A stretch of 7,018 bases of DNA from an uncultured Sulfitobacter sp. (GTDB lineage Bacteria; Pseudomonadota; Alphaproteobacteria; Rhodobacterales; Rhodobacteraceae). Where the stretch lies: the NCBI GenBank assembly GCA_937923365.1, contig CALAIJ010000225.1, positions 1 to 7,018 on the forward strand, read 5' to 3'. This document shows positions 6,424 through 7,018 of the stretch, piece after piece (position 1 is the first letter of the stretch; every line of letters begins with the position of its first letter). Under the pieces are notes generated by a model. It was not told the origin of the DNA and ran no database searches. It worked only from the letters and a program-made list of their open reading frames with translations. The translations under genes and the position numbers were made by a program.

Positions 6424-6912
6424 CTAGATCCCGTGATAAAGCGCGGCCAGCAGCAACACGCCAATGGCCGCAAAGACACCGGCGATGACATCGTCCAGCA
6501 TCACGCCCAAGGCGTCGCCGCGACGGTCTGCCCAGCCTACCAGCCAGGGCTTCCAGATGTCGAACAGCCGGAACAGCACAAAGGCAGCAATCCAGCCGGG
6601 CCACATCCGTAGCATGTTGATGTCCATGCTCCATGCCGCATAGCTAAGCGGCAAAAGAGCGATCCACTGGCCGACAAGTTCATCGACAACGATCTCGGAC
6701 GGGTCGTGATCGTCGGTGCCTGCGGTCATTTTTGCCGTGGCCCACCAGCCTTTGAAAAAGGCCACGACAACGCCAAGGGCCAGCAGCGGAAGGCCGCCAA
6801 TCACATGCAACAACAGCGCCCAAGGCAGCGCGACAAGCGAGCCCCATGTGCCGGGGGCAGGGCGTAGATAGCCCGTGCCCATCAATGTGCCGATCATGCG
6901 TGCAAGGGTCAT
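6424..6912 (-). CDS. pgpA: Phosphatidylglycerophosphatase A
   Basis: Membrane phosphatase that removes phosphate from phosphatidylglycerophosphate to yield phosphatidylglycerol, a major proteobacterial phospholipid. The 162-residue product matches the family length and carries its hallmarks: [14 protein letters not shown] (12-25), [14 protein letters not shown] (70-83), [11 protein letters not shown] (113-123), and [10 protein letters not shown] (136-145), the acidic residues being the likely metal and catalytic ligands. Hydrophobic helices flank these at about 26-54, 83-96, 104-117 and 142-159. The start ATG overlaps the upstream ispF stop as ATGA (6909-6912), with a weak GGTG upstream. It is the middle gene of a tightly packed minus-strand run. 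The identification is secure. Confidence 0.95.
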   Translation of the reverse strand: MTLARMIGTLMGTGYLRPAPGTWGSLVALPWALLLHVIGGLPLLALGVVVAFFKGWWATAKMTAGTDDHDPSEIVVDELVGQWIALLPLSYAAWSMDINMLRMWPGWIAAFVLFRLFDIWKPWLVGWADRRGDALGVMLDDVIAGVFAAIGVLLLAALYHGI

Positions 6913-7018
6913 GTTTTCACCAATGTTGCTGTGGCCATGCAGGCGATACCTTCGCCGCGACCTGTAAAGCCGAGCCGTTCCGACGTGGTGGCTTTGACGG
7001 AGACGCGCGCCACCTCCA
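6909..7018 (-). CDS. ispF: IspF (2-C-methyl-D-erythritol 2,4-cyclodiphosphate synthase) C-terminus, cut by window edge
   Basis: Only the last 35 residues are inside the window. They contain [20 protein letters not shown], which matches the C-terminal signature of IspF, the MEP-pathway enzyme that cyclises CDP-methylerythritol phosphate to the 2,4-cyclodiphosphate on the route to isoprenoid precursors. In many alphaproteobacteria ispF is fused behind ispD as a bifunctional ispDF; the part that would show this is outside the window. The stop overlaps the pgpA start by four bases, so the genes are probably one operon. Confidence 0.9.
   Translation of the reverse strand, partial: EVARVSVKATTSERLGFTGRGEGIACMATATLVKT

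Noticed and set aside
6423..6491. A longer PncC start at 6491
   Set aside because: The extra 23 residues overlap the pgpA coding region and are absent from the family; ATG 6422 sits directly at the pgpA stop.

Overview
The window looks like chromosomal core DNA from an alphaproteobacterium, most likely the Roseobacter group of Rhodobacteraceae. This rests on high GC, the protein sequences themselves, and the clustering of lipA, hpt, coq10, a stand-alone cinA/pncC, pgpA and an ispF-type gene. The taxon is an inference from family resemblance; no search was run. I see no RNA gene, insertion sequence, CRISPR array, integrase or phage gene.

Layout, left to right. (1) 1-636, plus strand: the 3' two-thirds of lipA (lipoyl synthase), followed by a short convergent gap that holds two mutually exclusive stem-loops. 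(2) 705-2840, minus strand, read from right to left: hpt (purine salvage), then a 56-residue single-pass membrane protein coupled to hpt by an ATGA overlap, then after 73 bases a cytochrome c'/c556-type protein, then a diheme c-type cytochrome. The two cytochromes share a reading frame and are separated by one stop codon and one sense codon. (3) 2919-4642, plus strand: coq10 and, two bases later, an MmgE/PrpD-family gene. This pair diverges from hpt. (4) 4624-5805, minus strand: an Amt-type ammonium transporter, convergent with and overlapping the MmgE/PrpD gene by 19 bases. Its 134-base upstream gap is rich in inverted repeats. (5) 5940-7018, minus strand: a tightly packed run of ispF (or ispDF, only the C-terminus in the window), pgpA and pncC, joined by an ATGA overlap and a one-base gap.

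The genes do not form one pathway. Several serve membranes and respiration: coq10 with ubiquinone, the cytochromes with periplasmic electron transfer, pgpA with phosphatidylglycerol, ispF with isoprenoid precursors (including the quinone tail), and lipA with lipoylation of 2-oxoacid dehydrogenases. hpt and pncC are salvage and nucleotide clean-up enzymes, and amt takes up ammonium. I found no convincing new defence, mobile or biosynthetic system. The least-explained items are the small Trp-rich membrane protein after hpt, the in-frame cytochrome pair with a TTG start and no obvious redox partner, the MmgE/PrpD enzyme of unknown substrate behind coq10, and the structured leader of an amt gene that has no adjacent glnK.
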